Source: Bacteriovoracaceae bacterium | GTDB taxonomy: Bacteria; Bdellovibrionota; Bacteriovoracia; Bacteriovoracales; Bacteriovoracaceae | Reading direction: 5' to 3' | DNA: 59,661 nt | NCBI GenBank assembly: GCA_029865945.1 | Contig: JARXAH010000059.1 | Coordinates: 1 to 59,661 of the forward strand | Program-made: the position numbers and the translations under genes | Shown here: positions 17,559 through 26,405 of the stretch, piece by piece | Numbering within the stretch: position 1 is the first letter of the stretch | How the letters are laid out: the number at the start of each line of letters is the position of its first letter | Notes under the pieces: generated by a model | Seen by the model: only the letters and a program-made list of their open reading frames with translations | What the model was told of the DNA's origin: nothing | Databases searched by the model: none

Positions 17559-18844
17559 TGAAATCAAATTTTCTAGGGATGATCCAACATCTCCATCCTG
17601 CCTCTTTAAAATATTTATCACTGGGACACCCCTGGATCACCAAAGATCGTTTTTCCACGCAATTTCCCAAAACGCCACTTCTCTATTGGAGAGACTCTAA
17701 ATCCAAAAAAATATTTATTTTTATTCACGACATCCATCACCCACGGGTGTGCGCTCGGTTGTTAGTGATGCTGTCGGAAGAAGATCTTCTGATAGATACA
17801 AATTTCAATGAAGAGTGGTTAGAAAAGCACTTAACAAAGATACTCGGCCAATCAGTGGAACGAAGATTAAATCTTTCTTCGCTTCAAAAACGAAATCACT
17901 ACTATTTAGCGTTTCAAGAGGCAGACGGGCTTCCGGGTGCCAACCTTCTTAAACTGGGAAGCGAAATTCTCTTTGTTATCCACGGATCTTTTTGGTCCCT
18001 GCCTAAATTTAAAAAAATTCTACTTACGGCCTATCAAAAGATGGCATCCAAATATGATCTGCCAACAGAGCTAGGAAATTTGTGGTTTCAATCGAGAGAA
18101 ATTGATCCAGGAAAACAAGCGAATGATTTGAGGTGGCCGGAATGTTTAGGGCGGCCGGCTGGGGAATTGAGTAAAAAGGAAAGAAAAGAAATAATCATTT
18201 CTGAAACGGGTGTGAATTTTAGTTGCTACCTTGGGAATGATTATGATTACGGAATTTACACCGACATGGCCGCGATTCGCCATCAGTTGCAAGAAAAGGT
18301 TTGGTGGAAAGATTCTCGAGTATTAAATTTATTTTCTTACTCAGGCGCTTTTAGTATTTTGCCATTCACCTGGGGAGCGCGGGAAGTGACCTCCATCGAC
18401 AATTACCAAAAATCTTGGCAACTCCTTGAAAAAAATTTAACGATTAATCCCGAACTTCATATTCGTCACCGATCCCTTAAAGTAGATATTTTTCAAGGAC
18501 TTCAAGATCTCCTCAAGAAGGAAGAGACACAGGAGTCCTTCGATGTGATTATTGTGGACCCTCCGCCCTCTTTTACGTCTCAAAAATCTAAAATTTCGGT
18601 AGAAGATTTCTATGCAAAATCGCTTCCACTCTATCTGAAGTTACTTGCCCCTAAGGGACACCTCTTGCTCTTTTGTAATAAGCACCAGGTTACATGGCCA
18701 AAATTTAAAAGTATCATCGAAGCCGGCCTTCCCCAAAAAGAGGGAAAAATCACCGAAAAATTTCATCTCACAGACGACTGTCCAACGATTAAAGGATTTA
18801 GTGAAGGTGATTATTTAAAGGGATTTTTATTTACGAAGAAATAG
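17555..18844 (+). CDS. RlmI-like class I SAM-dependent rRNA methyltransferase
   Basis: 429 residues. The N-terminal part resembles the PUA and middle domain of the RlmI/RlmK group, with GHPWI near 24-28 and EADGLPG at 122-128, which is family-diagnostic. The Rossmann methyltransferase domain follows: SAM motif I LNLFSYSGAFSI (258-269), acidic motif II TSIDN (279-283) and motif IV VDPPPSF (334-340). RlmI makes m5C1962 in 23S rRNA in E. coli; the base methylated here is inferred only from family. It starts within the stop codon of a 76-residue coupled gene and is followed by an ABC exporter 10 bases later, so co-transcription is likely. Confidence 0.82.
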   Translation: MMKSNFLGMIQHLHPASLKYLSLGHPWITKDRFSTQFPKTPLLYWRDSKSKKIFIFIHDIHHPRVCARLLVMLSEEDLLIDTNFNEEWLEKHLTKILGQSVERRLNLSSLQKRNHYYLAFQEADGLPGANLLKLGSEILFVIHGSFWSLPKFKKILLTAYQKMASKYDLPTELGNLWFQSREIDPGKQANDLRWPECLGRPAGELSKKERKEIIISETGVNFSCYLGNDYDYGIYTDMAAIRHQLQEKVWWKDSRVLNLFSYSGAFSILPFTWGAREVTSIDNYQKSWQLLEKNLTINPELHIRHRSLKVDIFQGLQDLLKKEETQESFDVIIVDPPPSFTSQKSKISVEDFYAKSLPLYLKLLAPKGHLLLFCNKHQVTWPKFKSIIEAGLPQKEGKITEKFHLTDDCPTIKGFSEGDYLKGFLFTKK

Positions 18845-18854
18845 GATCAATCGA

Positions 18855-19865
18855 ATGATAGAAATTAAGCAAGTTTCCAAACATTATAAAACCTATCGAA
18901 AAGATCCTGGATTTATGGGATCACTCAAATCGCTGTGGGCCAGAAATTTCATCACCAAGACTGCACTCAAAGATATTGATTTAAAAATTTCTTCAGGCGA
19001 GCGAATTGGCCTGCTGGGTGCCAATGGAGCTGGGAAAACGACCCTCATCAAAATATTGGCCGGAATTATGCCTGCAGATGAGGGCACCGTCTCTGTCATG
19101 GGTTACACACCCTATGAAAGGGAAGCTTCATACTTGAAACAATTGGCCATAGTCATGGGACAAAAGGCACAACTTTGGTGGGACCTACCTGCGCTCGATA
19201 GCTTTGAGTTACTTGCGGCCATCTATGAGCAAGATCGTTCGCTATGGATGCCCAGGCTCGATGAATTGTCTCAAAAACTAAACGTGGCCCATCTCTTAAA
19301 AATCCCCGTGCGCAAATTAAGCTTAGGGGAGCGCATGAAAATGGAATTGATTGGTGCTTTTCTCCATCAACCAGCGATTATTTTTTTAGATGAACCCACT
19401 CTTGGCCTAGATTTGCAGGCCCAAAAATCTGTGCGGCAATTTATTTTGGATTATCATGAACAATATCGCCCAACGATCATTTTAACCTCCCACTACATGA
19501 AAGATATTGAAGCACTTTGCCCAAGGCTCGTGATGATTGAGCAAGGTAAAATTATCTATGACGGAAGTTCAGATAAGATTAGTGAGGCCAACTCCCAAGA
19601 AAAGAAATTGCAAATCACCTTCAAAAATCCAGAAGAGGGACAAGATTTTGTCATAAAAATGCGAAACCAATTTTCGCTTGAGAACGCGGATAAGTCCGAA
19701 TCTTCAGGATCATCACCCTTAGTAAAACATTGGAACGTACCCAAAAAACGTCTCACGGAAGTGATGACTTTCATTATGCAAGAAACGTCGATGGAAGATT
19801 TTAATTTATCTGACATGGAATTAAGTGAACTGATCGAACAAGTTTGGTTTACCAAAAAAAATTAG
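18855..19865 (+). CDS. ABC-2 exporter ATP-binding protein
   Basis: 336 residues. Walker A GANGAGKTT (55-63), signature LSLGERMKMEL in the ABC signature position, Walker B IIFLDEPTLGLD and the H-loop TSHY are all intact. Length, N-terminal sequence (IEIKQVSKHYKTYRKDPGF) and a C-terminal extension of about 90 residues match the COG4586-type ATPases that pair with two DUF990-like permeases. It would drive export of an unknown substrate across the inner membrane together with the two permeases that follow. The start is 10 bases after the methyltransferase stop. Confidence 0.85.
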   Translation: MIEIKQVSKHYKTYRKDPGFMGSLKSLWARNFITKTALKDIDLKISSGERIGLLGANGAGKTTLIKILAGIMPADEGTVSVMGYTPYEREASYLKQLAIVMGQKAQLWWDLPALDSFELLAAIYEQDRSLWMPRLDELSQKLNVAHLLKIPVRKLSLGERMKMELIGAFLHQPAIIFLDEPTLGLDLQAQKSVRQFILDYHEQYRPTIILTSHYMKDIEALCPRLVMIEQGKIIYDGSSDKISEANSQEKKLQITFKNPEEGQDFVIKMRNQFSLENADKSESSGSSPLVKHWNVPKKRLTEVMTFIMQETSMEDFNLSDMELSELIEQVWFTKKN

Positions 19866-19875
19866 GCCAGAAAAA

Positions 19876-20685
19876 ATGATAATGTTTGGAACATTTGAAA
19901 AAAAAATATTTGGCATCGAGTGGCAGAAAATTTTATCGTACCGATTTGAATTTTGGCTAAACTTTTTTGGCGAAATGGCGCTTTGTATTATTATCCCCTA
20001 CTTTCTATGGGATACCATTTATGTCTCAAAGAATATCACCGTCTACCACGGGCTAGCCCTTCCTGATATTGTTTCCTACTCTTTTTGCGCCTTCTATTGT
20101 TTTAAAATTGTTATGGGTGGAGGAAAAGAAGGAAGTATCTCCCAGGAAATTTATTACGGAACCTTAAGTCGCTACCTTGTCTATCCCATGAACTATCTTT
20201 TTATGAAATACATTCAGTATATGGCCACTTCACTCTTTCACTTAAGCAAATTTGTTCTTCTCCTCGTTCTTGCAAAATGGTGGTGGCATTTGCCTATTGA
20301 TCCGACTGTGGAGCAACTAGGACTTTTTGTGCTGATACTTTTTTTGGCCGCAAATTTTGTCTTTCTTATTTTTACCATCAATGAATGCATGGCCTTTTGG
20401 GCCGACAATGTTTGGTCTCTTCAGGTCATTTTTAGAACGACGTTGCAAATATTAGGTGGTCTCTATAGTCCCCTACTCTTTTTTCCAGAAAAATTTCAAA
20501 ACATCTTGGCCTGGTCTCCCATTAGTCATTGTGTTTATACGCCTGTCATGATTTTACTAGGCAAGCAAGGTTACCCCTTATTTTCTATTTTCGCTTCATT
20601 AATGATAAGCATTAGTATTTTGTTTTTCCTTCTTAAGGCCGTTTGGAAGCGAGGACTTATCAAATTTGAAGCGGCAGGGATGTAG
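19876..20685 (+). CDS. ABC-2 type permease, first subunit (COG4587/DUF990-like)
   Basis: 269 residues with six hydrophobic segments (about 23-45, 58-75, 112-135, 148-168, 190-212 and 230-252). It follows the ATPase by 10 bases and precedes the second permease, giving the standard ATPase-permease-permease layout of the COG4586/4587/3694 group. The motifs WQKILSYRFEFWLNFFGE and LLFFPEKFQNILAWSPISH are typical of this permease class. The substrate is unknown. Confidence 0.8.
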   Translation: MIMFGTFEKKIFGIEWQKILSYRFEFWLNFFGEMALCIIIPYFLWDTIYVSKNITVYHGLALPDIVSYSFCAFYCFKIVMGGGKEGSISQEIYYGTLSRYLVYPMNYLFMKYIQYMATSLFHLSKFVLLLVLAKWWWHLPIDPTVEQLGLFVLILFLAANFVFLIFTINECMAFWADNVWSLQVIFRTTLQILGGLYSPLLFFPEKFQNILAWSPISHCVYTPVMILLGKQGYPLFSIFASLMISISILFFLLKAVWKRGLIKFEAAGM

Positions 20686-20689
20686 CCCT

Positions 20690-21481
20690 ATGTTAAAAAA
20701 ATACTCCCGCATTTATTGGCAATTTTTGAGAATCTCCTTTTCCAAGGCGGCAAGTTTTCGTTTTGATTTTTATTTCCGCACCATCATGGATATTTTTTAC
20801 TACGCTTCCATCATTTTATTTTTTGATGTCATCTATGGGCACACGGCCACTTTAGGCGGATGGAATCAATCCCAAATGCATATTTTCCTAGCTAGCTATT
20901 TTGTCTTGGACTCTCTAGATATGACGATCTTTTCCACCAATTTATGGTGGCTCCCGTTGCATATTAACCGTGGAGATCTAGACCTCTATTTAACTAAACC
21001 GATCAACTCACTTTTCTATTTGGGACTAAAAGAATTTCAAGTAGGGTCACTTATTAACGTCTTTTTTAGTTATGCGCTCTTTTTATATTTTTGGTTAAGT
21101 AGTCAGGTAGGCCTCACATTCCTTGATCTCATGATCCACCACCTACTGCTTATCAACGCGCTCTTTCTTTTTAATTTTGTTCGCATCTTTTTTATTATCA
21201 GTGCCTTTTGGAGTGGATCACCTCGAGGGATTGATGAACTTTTTATCGGATTTACGCGCTTTCTCAATTATCCGGAGCAAATTTATCCCAACTGGCTAAG
21301 AAAGATCATGGTAAGTATTATCCCTTTTAGCTTCATGATATCGATCCCTCATCAAATAATCTTTGGACAAAAATCTGTTATTTGGATATTTATTAGCATT
21401 GCGGTAACATTATTTTTTGGATGGCTTGCAACTTGTCTTTGGAAAATGGGATTATCAAAGTACTCTTCTGCTTCCTCTTAA
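20690..21481 (+). CDS. ABC-2 type permease, second subunit (COG3694-like)
   Basis: 263 residues from the ATG at 20690; an in-frame start at 20666 would run into the previous gene. Six hydrophobic segments and family-typical stretches: FRFDFYFRTIMDIFYY near the N-terminus, GDLDLYLTKPINSLFYL in the middle (a DUF990-type hallmark) and a final helix. It pairs with the permease encoded just upstream and the ATPase before that. The four genes from 17.3 to 21.5 kb form one run with gaps under 11 bases. Confidence 0.8.
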   Translation: MLKKYSRIYWQFLRISFSKAASFRFDFYFRTIMDIFYYASIILFFDVIYGHTATLGGWNQSQMHIFLASYFVLDSLDMTIFSTNLWWLPLHINRGDLDLYLTKPINSLFYLGLKEFQVGSLINVFFSYALFLYFWLSSQVGLTFLDLMIHHLLLINALFLFNFVRIFFIISAFWSGSPRGIDELFIGFTRFLNYPEQIYPNWLRKIMVSIIPFSFMISIPHQIIFGQKSVIWIFISIAVTLFFGWLATCLWKMGLSKYSSASS

Positions 21482-21491
21482 AGGGTTCAAT

Positions 21492-22394
21492 ATGAAAAAA
21501 ATGGTGATGATTATTTTGGCAGTGATTCTTATCATTGGTTCCTTAATTTATTGGCTCACACAAAGAGATAAAAATATTGATGGTGATTTTGCAGCTTCAG
21601 AAAAAGTAAAAGTAGAAAAATCGCAGGATTCAAATTCCAACGAAGATCAAGATATCGATGAAACGATTGATGATATCCCTTCAAATTTTACAGACACTAC
21701 TGATAAGCAAAAAGAGTTCAGCAAAAAATTAAAAGAAATGAATGATGAAATTAAGAAATGTCAGCAAACAGTGAACGCGCAATTTCCCATTGAGAAGTTA
21801 GAAACCAATGCGCCGGCGTTTAAAAATATTCAGAGCTTAAAAGTCGCCTTAGATAATTTCTACCAAGCGGTGGCAAGAAAAATGTCAAAATCCAATGAGT
21901 TTATGCAATTTTTAGAAAATCTTCCTGAGTCGGAAGTGGATTCCAAGCGACTCTATAAACAACTCTCCGAGGTGGAAGATTGCGGCGATTTTGAAGAAGA
22001 GTCGATTATCGACATGGCGATTACTGCCGCCCAAGATAAGAAGTGGTCTGCTGCTGACCGAAAAGATTTAGTGTCTACGTTGATTAAAAACTTCAGAGAT
22101 CAGCTCAATACACCCTTGGGTTTACATCAAGTCGTATCTAAAGTAGAAATCTTGAGAAATTTAGTTGATGAAGAATTTATATCCTCAAAAAATGGACAAG
22201 ATCTCAACAATCTTCAGCAACTACTAGATAATTCGGAAAATGAATTTAAAAATAACCTCCCTACCGATATCTTGGACAATAAATATCCTAGCTCCAGGGA
22301 GATTTCAGATATGAAACACATGGAAAACGAAATAGTTGAGAAGGTTCGGGATCAATTTTTAGATACACTTACTAATGTTGAAAATAACCAATAA
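21492..22394 (+). CDS. Membrane-anchored acidic helical protein
   Basis: 300 residues from the ATG at 21492, with AAAGGG upstream; an upstream ATG (21417) runs inside the permease gene. One N-terminal helix (about 4-22, VMIILAVILIIGSLIYWL) anchors it, and the rest is acidic, helical and low in aromatics, suggesting a long coiled coil facing the periplasm. It lies 10 bases after the permease stop, so it may be an accessory to the exporter. No family recognised. A 300-base gene-free stretch follows. Confidence 0.6.
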   Translation: MKKMVMIILAVILIIGSLIYWLTQRDKNIDGDFAASEKVKVEKSQDSNSNEDQDIDETIDDIPSNFTDTTDKQKEFSKKLKEMNDEIKKCQQTVNAQFPIEKLETNAPAFKNIQSLKVALDNFYQAVARKMSKSNEFMQFLENLPESEVDSKRLYKQLSEVEDCGDFEEESIIDMAITAAQDKKWSAADRKDLVSTLIKNFRDQLNTPLGLHQVVSKVEILRNLVDEEFISSKNGQDLNNLQQLLDNSENEFKNNLPTDILDNKYPSSREISDMKHMENEIVEKVRDQFLDTLTNVENNQ

Positions 22395-22694
22395 TTAATG
22401 TAAGGCCCTCCAAGTTTTTTTACGAATAATTTAACTCTCTCTCATTATCTGATTTCACTAATTACTCCAATCTTTGTCTTTTTTTCCAATCAAGATTTAT
22501 CGCTATTTTACAGTTGGTAAACTCAAAAACTGATGGCATAGTCCCACCTAAATAAGCGCCGGCCAAAACTTAATAGATTTATTAAATTTAGTGTCATATT
22601 TTTAGAAAATTTATAATGTTAGTGAGTTTTTTTTTTGCTACAACCTCATAGGGAATTGGCCTTAATAAAACTAAAAGCAAAGAGGTAGATAAGC
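22395..22694. other. Gene-free AT-rich region of 300 bases
   Basis: No ORF with a ribosome site, no tRNA-like fold and no strong inverted repeat is visible. It should hold the terminator of the exporter operon and the promoter of the following three-gene secreted-protein operon, but I could not pin down either. A 10-base T-run at about 22626-22636 is the most prominent simple sequence. The gene start at 22695 has AGAGG seven bases upstream. Confidence 0.5.
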
Positions 22695-24137
22695 ATGAAG
22701 CAGCAAAAACTAAAATTTTTTATGGTAAGTGTCATTTTCTTTTTATGGTCACAATTTTGTGCTGCCCAAAATATAAAACCCAAAGAAGGCAACGGCAGTA
22801 GCGGTGGAGGGCACGTAGTCGAAGTCGGTGGACGCCTCGAATTAGTGGATCTGGTCACCAGCGCAACCTGCGATTGGTTATCGGGAGAAGCAATGATGGC
22901 GAAGAACCCACATATATCACAATTACTTCTTAAAATAGAAAAGTTGGATTGGTATTTGGCGCTAGAATTGAAAAGAGAAATTGCCTATCTCTCGTGGTGT
23001 ATGACGGGCAAGCTTTATTCTATTTCCGCCATAGACAGAGATTCTTTTGTGCAGCAGTTGATCAACGGTGTTCAACAAGTGGCGTTTCGATATGGTGACA
23101 GTGCTTATATTGATCAATTCAAATTTCTTCAACTAACAAGTAAATCTCAAACCTATCTGGTTTTTCATGAAACTCTTCATAGTTACCTTCCGATGGATTT
23201 AGAGATGCGAAAATTTAAACTGATGAGTCTTGTCTCGACCCTTCGCAAAGTTGATGATGGGCAAATCACTTCAAGAGAGGCGCTACATTTAAGTCTCAGC
23301 AAAAACGAAATGAATTTTCCACTCACCGCCAACAAACTTGAACCCTACAAAAAATCCATTGAATTTCTTCTCTCCAATTTAATTTCACAAAGTAAAATTT
23401 TTTTGCAATCAATGGATCCTGAAAAATTGATTGATTCAAGATTGATAAAAGTGCAAAATTTTGTAGCGCCGTGGGACAAAGCTATTTTAAAATCTCCTAA
23501 CAATGTTTTAATCAATATTATCAAAGAAACTCTCCTCACAAATAATTTACAGAATGCAAAGCGAATCTTAACTGAACAAAATTATCAAGTCCTTAATCCA
23601 GCGACCATTGGATTGAGTATTTTCGATGAGCTTAGTTTAGAAGTTCAATCCCTTGTTTTAAATTCCTCCTTTATGTTAAAGGCCTTCCAACAAGGCATGG
23701 ATTACTTCAACAGTATGGAAGTAACCACCGAAAATCACCGAATTTTGGCAAGCCAATCCCTTCAATCTCTATCTGATTTTTGTCAAAATGAATCCCCTCT
23801 CTACTTAACATCGCTCTTATCTACAGGGGCCTGCCCACTCCCTAATGAAATTTTAGGCGTGGCCAATTTGATCATTACACTTGCCAATCGTGGCGAAATA
23901 AAATTAATAAAAGAGCAATTTTTCAAAAACCAAGAATTTATTTCTGCTCTTAAAATGAGCAAGGTCTTCGAGCAACTCACATTCACCACTCCTGCCATTT
24001 CAAGAGAGAAAGAATTGGGGTTCGATATTTTAAAGCAATTACAAAAAAACATGGTAGATAAACTGAATGTCTACATTACAGAAAGAATAAATGTAGAGAC
24101 TGCAACAATAATTAAAGATTTCTTTGATGGCCTATAA
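22695..24137 (+). CDS. Secreted protein with HExxH metallopeptidase-like motif
   Basis: 480 residues. Signal peptide 1-24 (ends CAAQ). Early mature region GNGSSGGGHVVEVGGRLELVDL, then a helical region, and VFHETLHSYLPMDLEMR at 156-171, where H158-E159-x-x-H162 is a zinc-binding HExxH motif and D168 or E170 might supply a third ligand. The remaining 300 residues are helical without familiar domains. If the motif is functional, it is a secreted zinc peptidase; this is not certain because a single HExxH can occur by chance. It leads an operon with two other secreted proteins (28 and 43 base gaps). Confidence 0.55.
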   Translation: MKQQKLKFFMVSVIFFLWSQFCAAQNIKPKEGNGSSGGGHVVEVGGRLELVDLVTSATCDWLSGEAMMAKNPHISQLLLKIEKLDWYLALELKREIAYLSWCMTGKLYSISAIDRDSFVQQLINGVQQVAFRYGDSAYIDQFKFLQLTSKSQTYLVFHETLHSYLPMDLEMRKFKLMSLVSTLRKVDDGQITSREALHLSLSKNEMNFPLTANKLEPYKKSIEFLLSNLISQSKIFLQSMDPEKLIDSRLIKVQNFVAPWDKAILKSPNNVLINIIKETLLTNNLQNAKRILTEQNYQVLNPATIGLSIFDELSLEVQSLVLNSSFMLKAFQQGMDYFNSMEVTTENHRILASQSLQSLSDFCQNESPLYLTSLLSTGACPLPNEILGVANLIITLANRGEIKLIKEQFFKNQEFISALKMSKVFEQLTFTTPAISREKELGFDILKQLQKNMVDKLNVYITERINVETATIIKDFFDGL

Positions 24138-24164
24138 AAATTTAACAATAGTTTAGGAGTAGAT

Positions 24165-25253
24165 ATGAAAATTTTTTTGATGCTTATGAACATGTTCGTC
24201 TTTTTTATCGCGGCCTATGAGGCGCATTCACAGACTGAACTCGATCAACAATTAACGATTACGCAAGATGCTATCAACTACCTCACTCATGATATCAAAT
24301 CTAATGAACCAAGCACTTTAAATGTAAGTGACTATCGTCAGTGGAAAGAAAATTTTAATACAAAGCTTGAACAAAAATTATCCCTTTTTCAAAGTAACTT
24401 AAAGCAAAAAATTTTTGGCCCACTACAAGAAGTCACTAACCGCTATCTGGAAACCTATCATGACAGTCATTTAAGCTTTGATCAAAAAAGGATCATTCTT
24501 AGCTCGCTTATAAAAAAAATGAATTCACTCAAACCTTTTGTCGAACAAGAATATAGCAAGGCCTTAAAAGACGTTTATTCATGGCATGATTTACTTCCCT
24601 ATGATTTTACGTTTAACGCAAAAGATAAATCGTTTTTTCCTCTGTTTCTTAAGAATGAACCCGCTGCAAAAAAATTGACCAACGTGTTTGATGAATCAAG
24701 GTTCAATATAAAGAAAAATAAAATTTATTATTTAAGTATAAGTTTAGGATATCACATTACCGATATAGTGGAAAAATTTTCTCTAAAAAGTGACCATCAT
24801 GTATTCTTAACGATTAGTACTCCCAATGTTTTAAACTGGGAAATAAAAATTGGTGATGAACATTACTACGAAGATATAGAAAGAAAAAGAAATGATTATC
24901 AATATAACCAACCAGAAATTTTAAGTTTGTGGGACGACCTAAGAAGAAAAGGAATTGTCTCAATAGTTTTACAAAATGGAAGCTATGAACAATCCCTTCA
25001 ACGGATAATTGAAGGATGCATCAGTAAATCTTGCATTGCACTCAAAGCAGCGGATCTAGCCTACTATTACGTTTCTATAAAAAATATGTTGGACAAGGAA
25101 ATACTCGTCAAATTGCCAAGAATAGAAAGTGTTGAGCCATTTGTTTTTACCATTCAAAATTTGAATTTTTATATTGATTCTTACCTTGAGCTCTTAAAAA
25201 GAACGGATTTTTCCAAAATTATTGAAGAACTCCCTTTCGACACCAACAATTAG
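24165..25253 (+). CDS. Secreted protein of unknown function
   Basis: 362 residues with a signal peptide (cleavage about residue 22, AHSQ) and a clear AGGAG site. The mature protein is helical, rich in Lys, Asn and Tyr, with a beta-rich centre (HHVFLTISTPNVLNWEIKIGDEHYYE) and a single cysteine pair (GCISKSC). No catalytic motif is visible. It is the middle gene of a three-gene run of secreted proteins, so it probably acts with the HExxH protein upstream. Confidence 0.6.
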   Translation: MKIFLMLMNMFVFFIAAYEAHSQTELDQQLTITQDAINYLTHDIKSNEPSTLNVSDYRQWKENFNTKLEQKLSLFQSNLKQKIFGPLQEVTNRYLETYHDSHLSFDQKRIILSSLIKKMNSLKPFVEQEYSKALKDVYSWHDLLPYDFTFNAKDKSFFPLFLKNEPAAKKLTNVFDESRFNIKKNKIYYLSISLGYHITDIVEKFSLKSDHHVFLTISTPNVLNWEIKIGDEHYYEDIERKRNDYQYNQPEILSLWDDLRRKGIVSIVLQNGSYEQSLQRIIEGCISKSCIALKAADLAYYYVSIKNMLDKEILVKLPRIESVEPFVFTIQNLNFYIDSYLELLKRTDFSKIIEELPFDTNN

Positions 25254-25295
25254 ACATTTACAAAATTTAAAAAAATCAAAAAAGGAAATCTTTAT

Positions 25296-25847
25296 ATGAC
25301 GAAAATTTTATTCCTCACTTTTGTTTTATTTTTTTCTCACGCAACATTGTTTGCGAAAGGTTTTGACTGCCAATCTCTTTGTATCGTTTTGGATTCGAAA
25401 AATTTAATCATCCATTTTTTAGGAGAAGTTGAAATTCGTGCAGGGACACAAAGGAAAGAAGCTCATCGTTTATTAAAAAATCAGTGCAAAATTTTGGCGA
25501 GAAATTGGGGATTTTATTTTGGTTCAGTACTCGTCGATACACTAGACTTCCGATCAACTCATGAACACGATTCAGAAATTCAGCAATCTCGATATTCATC
25601 AAATGATCAATGGACTTCAGTTGCAGCTGGCCGTGCTCAGTCAACAAGAGGTAGCACCACTTACAGTGGCTTTCAAATTGAACATAATAGGGCCAGTTCA
25701 GAAGGTGAATCTTATTATCATCATGAATTCGACAACCGGGAATTAGACATTAGATTAACTCCCTCTCAAGCGAACGTTGCATGCACTGCGAACGCATCCA
25801 TTGCCGACGAAGAAATACCCTATTTAGGTGATTTGGATGTGCATTAA
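25296..25847 (+). CDS. Secreted protein of unknown function
   Basis: 183 residues with signal peptide (about 1-20, ends LFAKG) and three to four cysteines (C24, C28, C63 and one near the C-terminus) suggesting disulfides. It contains a Ser/Thr/His/Tyr-rich low-complexity middle (QSTRGSTTYSGFQIEHN). It is the last gene of the operon; a short hairpin follows the stop. No family recognised. Confidence 0.6.
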   Translation: MTKILFLTFVLFFSHATLFAKGFDCQSLCIVLDSKNLIIHFLGEVEIRAGTQRKEAHRLLKNQCKILARNWGFYFGSVLVDTLDFRSTHEHDSEIQQSRYSSNDQWTSVAAGRAQSTRGSTTYSGFQIEHNRASSEGESYYHHEFDNRELDIRLTPSQANVACTANASIADEEIPYLGDLDVH

Positions 25848-25865
25848 AAAAGATAAATAAAGAAT

Positions 25866-25885
25866 ATTATCCTTGGATAATTTTT
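25866..25885 (+). terminator. Short hairpin with T-run ending the secreted-protein operon
   Basis: ATTATCC (25866-25872) pairs with GGATAAT (25875-25881), followed by TTTT on the plus strand. The stem is only seven pairs and AT-rich, but the position (19 bases past the stop, between convergent genes) fits an intrinsic terminator. On the minus strand it overlaps the end of nuoI. Confidence 0.5.
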
Positions 25886-26405
25886 AATTCTCTTTCTGCC
25901 CAAGAATTCGGTCGCGCCAAGCAATGATATCATCGGATGTATAATCGTATTTGAATTGGCCAAGAGTGTACTGAGCGAATTCATAATCTTGAGAATGCGT
26001 AATACACTCCGTCGGACAAACAGTCGTACACAATCCGCAATAACAACACAAAGACGTATCAATCGTGTACTGAACTAATACTTGTCGCTTAGGTGTTCCA
26101 TCGCTGGTCTTAGGAACTTCTAAATCTTTTGGACGCGGATAAGATGTGATGTAAATACAATCTACCGGACAGGCCATGGCACACTGATTACACGCAATAC
26201 AATTGAGCGCATCATTATATAACCGCATGCGCGCCGACTTAGGTAATACTTCGCGCACTTCTGGATACTCAATGGATGTGGGCTTTTTTGTAAGCACGTA
26301 ACCCATAGTGATCGACATCCCTTTATAGGTAGAAGTGATCGCATCAAAAATATTTTTAAAATATTGGGCAAAAGGACTTCGCTGTTGCTCTATTGAATTT
26401 TTCAT
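25884..26405 (-). CDS. nuoI: NADH-quinone oxidoreductase subunit I (NuoI)
   Basis: 173 residues. Two complete 4Fe-4S motifs: C69-x2-C72-x2-C75-x3-C79P and C120-x2-C123-x2-C126-x3-C130P, the N6a/N6b clusters of complex I that carry electrons to the terminal N2 cluster. The start overlaps the nuoD stop (ATGA), so nuoB-C-D-I are translated together. The hydrophobic membrane-arm genes are not adjacent here. Minus strand, last gene of this run. Confidence 0.93.
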   Translation of the reverse strand: MKNSIEQQRSPFAQYFKNIFDAITSTYKGMSITMGYVLTKKPTSIEYPEVREVLPKSARMRLYNDALNCIACNQCAMACPVDCIYITSYPRPKDLEVPKTSDGTPKRQVLVQYTIDTSLCCYCGLCTTVCPTECITHSQDYEFAQYTLGQFKYDYTSDDIIAWRDRILGQKEN

